Below, piece after piece: positions 34,358 through 42,927 of a stretch of DNA of 47,123 nt (position 1 is the stretch's first letter; the number at the start of each line of letters is the position of its first letter). Position numbers and translations under genes: made by a program. The notes beneath the pieces were generated by a model, which worked only from the letters and a program-made list of their open reading frames with translations, was not told where the DNA came from and did not search any database. This DNA comes from Bacteriovorax sp. (GTDB lineage: Bacteria; Bdellovibrionota; Bacteriovoracia; Bacteriovoracales; Bacteriovoracaceae). The stretch covers positions 1 to 47,123 of the forward strand of contig JACMNL010000001.1 in NCBI GenBank assembly GCA_014378525.1. Direction: 5' to 3'.

Positions 34358-35197
34358 GTGAACGAAATATCATCAAAACCATTTACGATGAAAAAAAGTG
34401 TGAAAGAGGGTGACCCCTTGGTTCTCATTGATTTTCTGGAACTGCATACAAAACTATCAAAGACGACACTCAAAAAAGTTTTAAACAACGGCGGCGTCTG
34501 GCTTAGAAAACTGGTCTCATCAAAAAGAGTTCGCACAAGACGAGCAACGACTCCACTGACTTTAGAATCACACATCGAATTTTTTTTCGATCCAAAATTT
34601 TTAACTTTAGAAATTCCGCAGGCAAGAGAAGTTCATTCAGAAAAAGAATGGGGACTCTGGTATAAACCTCCCGGGCTTTTATCTCAGGGTACAGACTTCG
34701 GTGATCACGCCAGTATTTTGAGACAGGTTGAGCAGGCCAAGGGGAAAGCATTTCTTGTTCACAGACTGGACCGCGAAGCTCACGGGCTCATGCTGTTTGC
34801 ATACACTCATCATGCGGCCGGGTCTTTTTCAACTTTGTGGCAGCAGGGAATCGTTAATAAATTTTATAAAGTAGAAGTGCTGGGAAATATCCAGAAACAA
34901 TTTCCTGATGGCCTTGATATCAATTTTAAAGTTGATGGAAAAGAAGCGCGCACGACATTTAAAATCTTAGAGCAAAAAGAATATACAGCAATTATTCTCG
35001 CACAAATTCATACGGGAAGACTGCACCAGATCAGACGTCACTTTGAAGAACTTGGTTATCCGGTGGTAGGCGATCCGAAATATGGTGTGGGAAATAAAAA
35101 TGACCAGGGTATCAGGCTCATGGCCTATCAGCTAAAGTTTATCAATCCGCTTAATAAAAAAGAAGTTAATTTTGAATTGTCTGACGTAGTTTTTTAA
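34358..35197 (+). CDS. RluA-family pseudouridine synthase
   Basis: Converts uridine to pseudouridine in rRNA or tRNA. About 280 residues: an N-terminal S4-like region (about 10-60), then the catalytic domain with HRLDREAHG (catalytic Asp), TGRLHQIRRHFEELGYPVVGDPKYG. Target site unknown. The start is not settled: GTG at 34358 has a weak GGA upstream; the ATG at 34388 gives a cleaner N-terminus but no ribosome binding site. A TTG at 34334 lies inside the preceding terminator and is unlikely. The last 32 bases overlap the convergent MATE gene. Confidence 0.87.
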   Translation: MNEISSKPFTMKKSVKEGDPLVLIDFLELHTKLSKTTLKKVLNNGGVWLRKLVSSKRVRTRRATTPLTLESHIEFFFDPKFLTLEIPQAREVHSEKEWGLWYKPPGLLSQGTDFGDHASILRQVEQAKGKAFLVHRLDREAHGLMLFAYTHHAAGSFSTLWQQGIVNKFYKVEVLGNIQKQFPDGLDINFKVDGKEARTTFKILEQKEYTAIILAQIHTGRLHQIRRHFEELGYPVVGDPKYGVGNKNDQGIRLMAYQLKFINPLNKKEVNFELSDVVF

Positions 35198-36488
35198 TTC
35201 TATTTTGATAAAAGAATAAAAGAAAAATACACATACATGTAAGACCGATCGCAAGTCCGATCCACAGGCCGCGTGCTTCCATCATGCGCGTATAAGCGAG
35301 ATAAGTTCCAATCGGTAGACCGATCACCCAGTAAGAAACGATTCCCATTAACATTGGTACACGGGTTTCATTGAGGCCTCTCATGACTCCTGATAAAACT
35401 ACCTGAAGTCCATCGGGGATCTGGAAAATTCCCACCCAGAATAAAAGTCCACTTCCGTAAACGATGACCGGATAATCTTTAGTCGCAAGTCCCATCACGA
35501 GATGCGGGATTGTTAAATACATGAGAGCAAAAACAATCTGTAAAAAAATCGTAAGAGTCATCCCCCCCATCGAATAACGGACAATACCTTCAACAGATTT
35601 TTTTCCCATCTGTTCACCGACGAGAACAGAAATCGCACTACCCAACGCCAGTGGTACCATGAATGTAAGTGAAGTGATGTTCATAACTAAACTTTGTGAG
35701 GCAGAAGCAACCAGGCTCATCCCACCGACTAAAACTGTGACGACAGCAAAGATTAGAACTTCACATAAAATTGTGAAAGAAATCGGAATGCCGAGTCTCA
35801 GAATTTTTTTGATGGTTTCAATATTCTGATGCATTTTAAATTCAGTCACAGAACGCATGTAAATGAAAACTGTGATGGCCATTAAAAATCTGCAGATTAA
35901 TGTCGCAATTGCAGAACCTTCGATTCCAAAACCTTTAAAGTTTTTCAGGCCAAACATAAATACTATATTCAGAAGTACGTTAATCACGTTGTAGAAAAGA
36001 ATAATCCCGTTGGGAATCATAACTTTGCCATAGGCCTGCAGGTAGTCTTTGGTCGCCTGAAAAACGAAAGCAGGAAAAAGCGAAACGGAAGTAATTTTTA
36101 AAAAGGATATAACGTGAGGGACAATCTCCGGGTTGAGATTGAAATATTTAATATAGAAGTCGCAGAAATAGAGCAATGAACTCAAAATCAGTGCGAGAAA
36201 AAAGCTGACGTAATAGGCGTTAAATAGAAATGAAGGATCTTTTTTTCCCTGACCTTTGATCTGCGAGGCGAGAGGGCCGGTACAAAGGAGAAGACCAATA
36301 CCGATCATCAGAACCGGAGCAAAAATCATAGCGGCCACACCGATAGAGGCGACAGCAAGGCTGGAATAGCGGCCCGCTACTAGCACATCTCCGATACCAA
36401 AGAGCATCTGGCCGATCTGTCCTGCGATAATGGGTAAAGAGAAAATCAAAATCTCTTTAGCAGTCTTAATATTTCTTTGAATTGACAT
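35166..36488 (-). CDS. MATE-family multidrug exporter
   Basis: A 440-residue inner-membrane protein with about 12 helices in two MATE halves. Family marks include FSLPIIAGQIGQMLFGIGDVLVAGR at the N-terminus, given here only in part, VGEQMGKKS midway and GVMRGLNETRVPM. Exports cationic drugs or other organic compounds with Na+ or H+ in antiport. No Shine-Dalgarno is visible before the ATG. An 8-bp inverted repeat lies just upstream. Its 3' end overlaps the pseudouridine synthase gene by 32 bases. Confidence 0.92.
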   Translation of the reverse strand: MSIQRNIKTAKEILIFSLPIIAGQIGQMLFGIGDVLVAGRYSSLAVASIGVAAMIFAPVLMIGIGLLLCTGPLASQIKGQGKKDPSFLFNAYYVSFFLALILSSLLYFCDFYIKYFNLNPEIVPHVISFLKITSVSLFPAFVFQATKDYLQAYGKVMIPNGIILFYNVINVLLNIVFMFGLKNFKGFGIEGSAIATLICRFLMAITVFIYMRSVTEFKMHQNIETIKKILRLGIPISFTILCEVLIFAVVTVLVGGMSLVASASQSLVMNITSLTFMVPLALGSAISVLVGEQMGKKSVEGIVRYSMGGMTLTIFLQIVFALMYLTIPHLVMGLATKDYPVIVYGSGLLFWVGIFQIPDGLQVVLSGVMRGLNETRVPMLMGIVSYWVIGLPIGTYLAYTRMMEARGLWIGLAIGLTCMCIFLLFFYQNRIKKLRQTIQN

Positions 36489-36494
36489 AGGGGA

Positions 36495-36520
36495 ATAGTT
36501 TACAAACTTTATTAAACTAT
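36495..36520. promoter_or_regulatory. 8-bp inverted repeat between MATE and acyltransferase genes
   Basis: ATAGTTTA (36495-36502) and TAAACTAT (36513-36520) are perfect inverted copies 10 bases apart, the first arm only 7 bases before the MATE start. Placement suits an operator in the divergent control region. No adjacent regulator gene supports it. Confidence 0.4.
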
Positions 36521-36560
36521 AGAAAATGAAATAGTAAAAAATATTAGAAAGGATTCCTTA

Positions 36561-37370
36561 GTGAGTGAAACGAAACCCGCGCAAGCGGAAAAAGCAGATA
36601 TTAATTCTACCAGTTCTACAAAAAAAGGACCGGGCGCGCATATTGAAAACATTTTCCGTCGTTTTTCGACACTGGGATTTGTTTTATTACTTGTTCCGAT
36701 CGCTGCTGTCTTTATATTCTGTATTGCCGTTGCAATGACTCCGGGGATTATGCTGTTTCAATGGGCCGGTGATCATGTCGTGAATTACCCGTTTGTTCTT
36801 AAAGCATTCTGTTACGGACTTTGTGGTGGAGGAGCTTTCATCGCCTTTATTTTTTCATTGATCATCATTGTTCCGATCATGAATGCTCCTTGTTTACCTT
36901 TCGTAAAAAGTTACAGAGGTGCATGGTTTTCGATTGAATCGATTCCGTGGTTTTATCACAACGCTCTTACATACCTGGTTCGTTATACCGTTTTAGATTT
37001 TTTGACTCCTTCGCCGATGAATATTTTCTTTTTCAGAGCTATGGGAATGAAAATCGGAAAAGGTGTCATGATCAACTCATCTAATATTTCTGACCCTTGC
37101 TTAATCAAGCTGGGGGATTATGTAACCATCGGTGGATCTGCATATATGATGGCCCACTACGGGATGAAAGGATTTCTTATCATCGACAAACTTGTGATTA
37201 AAAAAGGTGCGATGATCGGCCTGTCTGCAAAAATTTTAGGTGGTGTAACAATCGGGGAAAAAGCTGTGGTTGCTCCCAATGTTGCCGTTCTGCCGAAAAC
37301 AATTATCAAAGACGGCGAAAAGTTTGGAGTTCCAGTTTCAAACGGATCGACGAATATCACAGAAGCTTAA
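36561..37370 (+). CDS. membrane-anchored hexapeptide-repeat acyltransferase
   Basis: A 269-residue protein. A Ser/Thr/Lys-rich cytoplasmic start is followed by two or three membrane segments (about 38-65 and 80-108), then from about 150 a left-handed beta-helix of hexapeptide repeats: LIKLGDYVTIGG, KLVIKKGAMIGLSAKILGGVTIGEKAVVAPNVAVL. This is the acyltransferase fold that acetylates sugars or antibiotics, here held at the membrane, as in C-terminal parts of some Pls-type proteins. Starts at GTG after AAAGGA. Substrate unknown; surface polysaccharide is a reasonable guess. Confidence 0.8.
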   Translation: MSETKPAQAEKADINSTSSTKKGPGAHIENIFRRFSTLGFVLLLVPIAAVFIFCIAVAMTPGIMLFQWAGDHVVNYPFVLKAFCYGLCGGGAFIAFIFSLIIIVPIMNAPCLPFVKSYRGAWFSIESIPWFYHNALTYLVRYTVLDFLTPSPMNIFFFRAMGMKIGKGVMINSSNISDPCLIKLGDYVTIGGSAYMMAHYGMKGFLIIDKLVIKKGAMIGLSAKILGGVTIGEKAVVAPNVAVLPKTIIKDGEKFGVPVSNGSTNITEA

Positions 37371-37375
37371 AAAAA

Positions 37376-38791
37376 TTATTTAACAGCTTTATACATGGAA
37401 AGAGCACGGTCTCTTTGCAGTTTGTATCCTACAATGGGATGTGGATAATTGTGTCCGATCACACAACCTGCGCCCAGCTGCTCTTCCATTTCAGTGTCGT
37501 GGGGAGAGTGAATGGACTTGTTGGAAAAATTCGCAAGCTCCGGGCACCATTGTCTGATGTAAATTCCTTTGGGATCAAATTTTTCAGACTGATTATAAGG
37601 ATTAAAAATCCTGAAGTAAGGCTGGGCATCGACACCGGTCGAAGCACTCCATTGCCAGCCACCGTTGTTGGCGGCCATGTCATAGTCTAATAATTTTTCT
37701 GCAAAATATTTTTCGCCGAGTCTCCAGTCGATAAGCAGTGTTTTTGTGAGAAAAGAGGCGACAACCATGCGAAGTCGATTATGCATCATCCCTGTGGTGT
37801 TCAAACATCTCATGGCACTGTCGACGAGTGGGTAGCCAGTTTGTCCGTCACACCAGCTTTCAAAGTCTGATTTTTTGCCCAACCATTTTATACTGTCATA
37901 CTCTTCACGGAAGCAGTGTTTATCTACATGAGGAAAGGCCTCTAAAATCATCTGATAAAAATCGCGCCAGATAATTTCTGAAAGCCAGGTGGCGTATCCG
38001 GCATTATCTTTTTCAACTGCAAGGCGGATCATGTCTCTGATGGAAAGATTTCCCATGCGGATGTAGGCCGAGAGATTTGATGTCTGCTCGAGAGCGGGAA
38101 TGTCTCTGGCCTCTTTATAGTTGGTAATAAAGTTTTCAAAATTTTCCAGACGCTTTAAAGCTTCTTTTGATCCACCCGTTAAAACACATTCCGTTTCCAG
38201 AAATCCGATTTCAGTTAACCAGTCGTGATCTAGAATATTTTTTGAATTTTTAATTTCAGAGAGTTTTTTCAGATTGCATTTATATTCAGGAATATGTTCT
38301 TCCTGAGCACGAAAAGTTTCCAGCCATTTATTTTTATAGGGTGTGAAAACTTTATAGATTTCTCTTGAGCCATTGAGAATTTCTTTTTTTTCATAGAAAA
38401 CGTGATCTTTATAATGAAATACTTCTACATTTTTAGCGCGAAGAATTTTTTCAACTTCTGTATCTCTCCTATGAGCGTAGGGTTCATAGTCGTGATTAAA
38501 AAAGAGACCATCAACTTTAAATTCACTGACAATCTTAGGAATTTCTTCCACAGGGTTGCCGAATCTCACGATGAGACTCGACCCATGTTTATTAAGTTCA
38601 TGTTCAATTTCTTTAAGTGAGTCAAAGATGAGAGTGATACGCGGGTCATTTTTATTGTGAAGCTTATCTAAAATAAGCTCATCAAAAATAAAAGCAACCA
38701 GGCATTCGTCGGCTTCATGAAGTGCTTCTCTTAAAGCATAATGGTCATGAAGCCTGAGATCTCTTCTAATCCAGCATAAACTTTTTTTCAC
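37376..38791 (-). CDS. phrB: deoxyribodipyrimidine photolyase
   Basis: Repairs cyclobutane pyrimidine dimers with blue light. 471 residues, the normal class I length. The N-terminal antenna domain starts CWIRRDLRLHDHYALREA; the FAD domain shows WLSEIIWRDFYQMIL, TGYPLVDSAMRCL, MHNRLRMVVASFL and DYDMAANNGGWQW, with the tryptophan chain and the Asn near the flavin kept. Starts at GTG 2 bases after the SDR stop, so translation is coupled. Operon with a TIGR01777 SDR, divergent from a LitR-like regulator, an arrangement known from light-controlled clusters. Confidence 0.95.
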   Translation of the reverse strand: MKKSLCWIRRDLRLHDHYALREALHEADECLVAFIFDELILDKLHNKNDPRITLIFDSLKEIEHELNKHGSSLIVRFGNPVEEIPKIVSEFKVDGLFFNHDYEPYAHRRDTEVEKILRAKNVEVFHYKDHVFYEKKEILNGSREIYKVFTPYKNKWLETFRAQEEHIPEYKCNLKKLSEIKNSKNILDHDWLTEIGFLETECVLTGGSKEALKRLENFENFITNYKEARDIPALEQTSNLSAYIRMGNLSIRDMIRLAVEKDNAGYATWLSEIIWRDFYQMILEAFPHVDKHCFREEYDSIKWLGKKSDFESWCDGQTGYPLVDSAMRCLNTTGMMHNRLRMVVASFLTKTLLIDWRLGEKYFAEKLLDYDMAANNGGWQWSASTGVDAQPYFRIFNPYNQSEKFDPKGIYIRQWCPELANFSNKSIHSPHDTEMEEQLGAGCVIGHNYPHPIVGYKLQRDRALSMYKAVK

Positions 38792-38793
38792 TC

Positions 38794-39711
38794 TTATTTG
38801 CCGAAAATTTTTGCCATGGCCGATTCAATCGTTTCATAGCGGAATGAATAACTTGTTTCGGGAAGTCTCGACGATACAACTTTTTGTGAATCAAGAATGA
38901 CAGACGACATTTCACCGAAGGCCGCTTTTAAGGCAAGACCTGGAACCGGAACAAGTGTCGGTCTGTGAAGAGCACTACCCATAGCTTTTGTGAAATGAAA
39001 ATTTTGTACCGGATGTGGAGCAGTTCCGTTATAGGCGCCTGCAAATGATGAATCAGTTGCGGCCTTTGCATAAAGGTTCACTAAATCATCCAGGTGAATC
39101 CAACTCATATACTGATTGCCGTCACCAATTGGACCGCCGAGACCAAGTCTAAAGGGGGGAAGCATTTTAGCGAGAGCGCCACCGTGTTTTTCTAAAACAA
39201 CAGCTGTTCTGATGATCACAGTTCTCTTTACTTTTTTTAGCGTGTAGGCCGCGGCCTCCCATTCTTTGCATAGTTCTGCCAGAAAATTTCTTCCGGCGTG
39301 AGATTCTTCAGTCATCACGGTTTCAAGATTCACCGGATAAATTCCTACCGCAGAGGCCGAAATAAAAAAATCAAGGGGAGTGCTTAAGTGTTGTTCAAGA
39401 AGTGTCGTCAAATTAATTGTCGACTGCACACGGGAATCACGAAGTTTCTTTTTCTGATTATCGCTCCATCTTTTAGCTGAAATATTTTCACCCATCAGGT
39501 TAATGACACCATTGATGCCATTGATAGATTCAGCTGGAGGAAGTGAGTTAGTGTCTCTCCATTCGAAAGCATGTACGCGTGAATCTTTAAAGACTGCCGG
39601 TAATTTATTACTGTCACGAGTGAGAATATTTAGTTCGTGACCATCGGCCAAAAGTTTTTCGGCCAAAGCACTTCCCACAAATCCCGTTGCACCCGTAATT
39701 AAAATTTTCAA
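38794..39711 (-). CDS. TIGR01777-family SDR epimerase (YfcH-like)
   Basis: NAD(P)-binding SDR of 305 residues. Glycine motif GATGFVGSAL; family segments VINLMGENISAKRWSDNQKKKL and SWIHLDDLVNLY are present. The usual catalytic Tyr-x3-Lys of SDRs is not kept in this family. Biochemical function unknown, yet it commonly travels with photolyase and LitR genes. Ribosome binding site GAGGAAG. First gene of the photolyase operon, divergent from the MerR-type regulator. Confidence 0.9.
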   Translation of the reverse strand: MKILITGATGFVGSALAEKLLADGHELNILTRDSNKLPAVFKDSRVHAFEWRDTNSLPPAESINGINGVINLMGENISAKRWSDNQKKKLRDSRVQSTINLTTLLEQHLSTPLDFFISASAVGIYPVNLETVMTEESHAGRNFLAELCKEWEAAAYTLKKVKRTVIIRTAVVLEKHGGALAKMLPPFRLGLGGPIGDGNQYMSWIHLDDLVNLYAKAATDSSFAGAYNGTAPHPVQNFHFTKAMGSALHRPTLVPVPGLALKAAFGEMSSVILDSQKVVSSRLPETSYSFRYETIESAMAKIFGK

Positions 39712-39825
39712 TGTTCTTCCTCTGTTTAACTTATTCTTGAGTCATTATAGGTTTAAGTTCTATTTTTACCAGAATGTTGATGATACAATTACTCAGACAA
39801 AATATAGACGTGAAGGAAATTTTAA
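39712..39825. promoter_or_regulatory. divergent control region of the photolyase operon and MerR regulator
   Basis: On the minus strand a perfect TATAAT (39744-39749) lies 32 bases before the SDR start, with no good -35, as expected of a regulated promoter. On the plus strand TTGATG near 39777 and an AT-rich TATAGA about 20 bases later could serve the regulator. I saw no clear operator palindrome. Confidence 0.35.
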
Positions 39826-40779
39826 TTGGTCAGTACTACTTATACTATTCAAATGGCGTCAAAAATTTCTGGCGTGGGAGTTCATACCATTCGTGCGTGG
39901 GAAAAACGCTACAAGGCGTTAGAGCCTGAGCGCGACTCTTCCGGGCATCGTACTTATTCTAAAACTGACATTGAAAAATTAATGCTGCTCAGTGAGTTGT
40001 GCCTGCTGGGCTATACGATTTCTAAAGTGGCAGGCCTTTCTATTCCTGAACTTAAAGCACAACTGGTGGACCTGGGAAAAAGTGAAGAGAGTCTCGAAGT
40101 TAATGACTTCAATCTGGTCAATGACACGAAGCTTACTGCAGACCCGGCCCAGTCACTTCCCATTTTAAATTTTGCACTGAAAAATTATAAACTTGATGTC
40201 ATCTCACTCGAGCTGGGTAAATTAAAAAATATTTTATCACCAAAAGATTTTGCTATGGGGATTTTACATCCACTGTCACTTTCAATGGCCGAAGCTCTCG
40301 CCAGTGGTGCTTACAGTTCCAATCAGGAACAGGCCCTGAGATCTTTGATGAAATTTCACATGGGCCTTAATCTTTATCACCCGATTGACCGACGTGAAAA
40401 AAGTACGATCAATGTTGTTGTGAGCGGAATGGAAGGGGACATGACTGATTTAGGTCTGGGCTCTGTTGGTCTTTTATGCAATCACTACGGACTGAATTAC
40501 ACTTATCTTGGCCCTGATATGACTTACGAAGCTGTCGGCGATATTGTTAAATCTCTCGAAGCCAATATGGTCATCGTTGGCCCTACGAATGTTTTTACTC
40601 AAATGGGAAAATCACATTTTCAGAATTATGTGGAAAAATTATCCATGAAGTTAAATCCTGCCACAGATATTATCATTGCAGGAAAATCTGACCTCGATAT
40701 GGATAAAATCCAGTCGAAACGCCTGGTGGTTTTAAAAACACTGGACGCTGTAGACGAATATCTTTCTAAAAGAAATTAA
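39826..40779 (+). CDS. LitR/CarH-like MerR regulator lacking B12-ligand motifs
   Basis: Transcription factor of 317 residues. An N-terminal MerR domain (about 6-75: VGVHTIRAWEKRYKALEP, then SGHRTYSKTDIEKL) is followed by a helical bundle and a Rossmann domain like the cobalamin-binding half of LitR/CarH. The light-sensing motifs are altered: the Wx9EH site reads L...EQ, the GEQHELG-type loop with the cobalt-ligand His reads GDMTDLG, and the closing GG reads AG. B12 binding is therefore doubtful. The TTG start has GAAGGA 8 bases upstream and is needed to include the conserved YTIQMAS start. Divergent from the photolyase operon; overlaps the peroxidase gene by 4 bases. Confidence 0.82.
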   Translation: MVSTTYTIQMASKISGVGVHTIRAWEKRYKALEPERDSSGHRTYSKTDIEKLMLLSELCLLGYTISKVAGLSIPELKAQLVDLGKSEESLEVNDFNLVNDTKLTADPAQSLPILNFALKNYKLDVISLELGKLKNILSPKDFAMGILHPLSLSMAEALASGAYSSNQEQALRSLMKFHMGLNLYHPIDRREKSTINVVVSGMEGDMTDLGLGSVGLLCNHYGLNYTYLGPDMTYEAVGDIVKSLEANMVIVGPTNVFTQMGKSHFQNYVEKLSMKLNPATDIIIAGKSDLDMDKIQSKRLVVLKTLDAVDEYLSKRN

Positions 40780-41258
40780 AGAATTTTCTGAACGTCTTTC
40801 ACGATCGCCAGAGGTTTATCAGTCGGTGCATATCTTTGAACAGGTTTTCCCGTTTTATCGATCAAAAATTTAGTGAAGTTCCACTTGATGGCCTTAAGTC
40901 CTAAAATCCCCGGAAGAGATTCCTTTAAATATTTATACACCGGAGCAGCGTTGTCGCCGTTCACATCCACTTTGGCAAAAAGCGGGAAGTCCACCTGATA
41001 TGTCAGTGAACAAAAAGATTTGATCTCTTCAGCATCACCCGGCTCCTGAGCTCCGAATTGATTGCAGGGGAAAGCTAAGATTTCAAACCCGGAGTTTTTA
41101 TACTCTTTATAAATCTGCTCCAGCTCTGTGTACTGTGAAGTAAATCCACATTTCGAGGCCACATTCACAATCAATAAAGTTTTTCCTTCATATTTTTTTA
41201 GCGACTGCGTATTTCCATCGATATCAATGACAGAAAAATCATAAATAGACTGACTCAT
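40776..41258 (-). CDS. glutathione peroxidase-family protein
   Basis: A 160-residue thiol peroxidase that reduces hydrogen peroxide or lipid peroxides. The catalytic tetrad is present as C37 (ASKCGFT, cysteine instead of selenocysteine), Q71 (NQFGAQEPG), W126 and N127 (KWNFTKFLI). Bacterial Cys forms often use thioredoxin. No signal peptide, so cytoplasmic. It converges on the LitR-like gene with a 4-base overlap, near a photolyase, so a joint role against light-induced damage is plausible but not shown. Confidence 0.92.
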   Translation of the reverse strand: MSQSIYDFSVIDIDGNTQSLKKYEGKTLLIVNVASKCGFTSQYTELEQIYKEYKNSGFEILAFPCNQFGAQEPGDAEEIKSFCSLTYQVDFPLFAKVDVNGDNAAPVYKYLKESLPGILGLKAIKWNFTKFLIDKTGKPVQRYAPTDKPLAIVKDVQKIL

Positions 41259-41354
41259 GTGAACTCCCTAAAAAAGTGCGAATTTCCCTTTAAAAAAGCG
41301 TAGGAGAATAATACCATAGAGGCCAGAGCTTTTTTTATCTCAAGCAGAGGTTTT

Positions 41355-42074
41355 ATGGATCTTATAAAGATTAATGATATTACTAAGTCCTATGGTTCAG
41401 AGTTTTCACTGGAAAACGTGAGTCTCACAATACAACAGGGAAAAATCTTTGCGCTTCTAGGCCCCAACGGCGCCGGTAAAACAACTCTGGTAAAGCTAAT
41501 GCTTAATCTTATGCACAGCGATTCCGGCTCAATCGAAATCAACGGCTTTAATGTAAACGATAAAAATTCACGTCAGGGCGTCGCTTTCATCGCAGAAAAG
41601 TTTACGTTCTTTCCTTTCTATACAGCAAGCGGTGTTCTGGAATTTTTTGGAAAGATGAAAGGCATTGGAGGTCAGGAATTAAAGGATCAGGTTGATGCAG
41701 CTTTAGAGCGTTTGCAGATCACTGAACTCGCCAACAGAAAATTGTCGAGAATGTCTAAAGGACAGATGCAGAGAGTGGGTCTTGCCAGTATTCTCATCGG
41801 TAAAAACGATTTGATTATTCTCGATGAACCATTCTCAGGACTGGACCCGATCGGTATCAGGGAATTAAAGGATATTATCAGAGAGCTAAAAGAGCAGGGA
41901 AAAACACTTTTCATCAACTCGCACATTCTTTTAGAGATGGAGCAGTTGTGTGATGAAGTGGCGATCTTAAATAAAGGTAAATTACTTTTCAACGGTCCGG
42001 TATCGGAAGTTTTAGCAAAAGAAAAATCGCTGGATGATTTCTTTTATAAAATGGTTAACGGAGGGAGAGCATAA
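41355..42074 (+). CDS. ABC transporter ATPase
   Basis: A 239-residue exporter-type ATPase. Walker A GPNGAGKTT, signature MSKGQMQRVGLA, Walker B LIILDEPFSGLDP and switch His in NSHIL. The signature MSKGQ is a variant of LSGGQ common in ABC-2 systems. AGAGG precedes the ATG. It is coupled (TAATG) with a membrane subunit, making a simple two-gene ABC-2 transporter. Substrate unknown. Confidence 0.92.
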   Translation: MDLIKINDITKSYGSEFSLENVSLTIQQGKIFALLGPNGAGKTTLVKLMLNLMHSDSGSIEINGFNVNDKNSRQGVAFIAEKFTFFPFYTASGVLEFFGKMKGIGGQELKDQVDAALERLQITELANRKLSRMSKGQMQRVGLASILIGKNDLIILDEPFSGLDPIGIRELKDIIRELKEQGKTLFINSHILLEMEQLCDEVAILNKGKLLFNGPVSEVLAKEKSLDDFFYKMVNGGRA

Positions 42075-42880
42075 TGAAAGCACAATATAAAGCAATGATC
42101 ATTGATACAATGTTGAAAGAAGTTCGCAGCAAGACTTTAATTTTTATTTTTGTAGCAACGACGGTGGCGATTATTTTAGGGCATTTAGTTTTAAGCATGG
42201 TTTCGACTCAAATGGGCGGAGACATCAGCATAAGCGGGATTAATACACTTTCAGTTAATTTTAGAATATTAAACAGCATCAGTTTTATTATTGCTGCGAT
42301 TTTTGGTGTCAGCGTTTTCCGTTCTGATTTCCAGAACAATATTATTTATCAGTACCTTTCATTCCCTATCAGCCGTACAGAATATTTTTTCATCAGAGTC
42401 ATCGGAACTTGGTTCCTGGTACTCGCGTACTATGCTTATTCATATATTCTTTCTTCTGTGTTATTTTCAGTGGCCTTCAAGAAAATCATCTTTACACCGA
42501 ATCACTTTTTAAGTTTTCTGGTGTTATGTTTGTATCTTTTAATTGTTATTTTCATCGCGACTTTATTTTCTTTGATGATGAATAAGATCGGCGCACTGTT
42601 TATGACTTTTGTTACTTCGCTTACGGCCGCTGCCGCGTTCACAACGTTTTCAAGCATTCCTTACAATGAATTTTTTCAGAACATGACTGGCCTTCGTGCC
42701 ATCGGTCTAATTTTCTATTATTTATTTCCAAGAATAACTTTCCTAGATAAAGTTTCAAGCAGCTTGCTGGCAGGGGACGCTACAGGACTTGTGATCTGGG
42801 AGCAGACTTTGCATTTGATTGTCATTTCAGCAGTATATATTTTCATTGCTAACTATCTGGTAAAAAGAAAAAACTTCTAA
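42074..42880 (+). CDS. ABC-2 type permease
   Basis: A 268-residue inner-membrane protein with six hydrophobic helices, an ABC-2 layout with a cytoplasmic start (KEVRSKTLIFIFVATT), a short loop with the conserved YLSFPISRTEYF segment, and a last helix near the C-terminus. Pairs with the upstream ATPase, whose stop overlaps its start. Such systems may export drugs, lipids or polysaccharide, or act in gliding and copper export (NosF/NosY-like); nothing here decides. Confidence 0.87.
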   Translation: MKAQYKAMIIDTMLKEVRSKTLIFIFVATTVAIILGHLVLSMVSTQMGGDISISGINTLSVNFRILNSISFIIAAIFGVSVFRSDFQNNIIYQYLSFPISRTEYFFIRVIGTWFLVLAYYAYSYILSSVLFSVAFKKIIFTPNHFLSFLVLCLYLLIVIFIATLFSLMMNKIGALFMTFVTSLTAAAAFTTFSSIPYNEFFQNMTGLRAIGLIFYYLFPRITFLDKVSSSLLAGDATGLVIWEQTLHLIVISAVYIFIANYLVKRKNF

Positions 42881-42904
42881 GGAGCTCTAGTGAAATTCTT
42901 AATT

Positions 42905-42926
42905 GAACCAGGCCACTTCCTGGTTC
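42905..42926. terminator. stem-loop between convergent genes
   Basis: GAACCAGG and CCTGGTTC form an 8-bp stem with loop CCACTT in the 47-base gap between the ABC permease and SGNH genes. No strong T run on either strand, so it is at best a weak bidirectional terminator. Confidence 0.5.
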
Positions 42927-42927
42927 C

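Noticed and set aside
39826..40779. Calling the regulator a B12 photoreceptor
   Set aside because: All visible ligand motifs are substituted, so only the fold-level relation to LitR/CarH is claimed.
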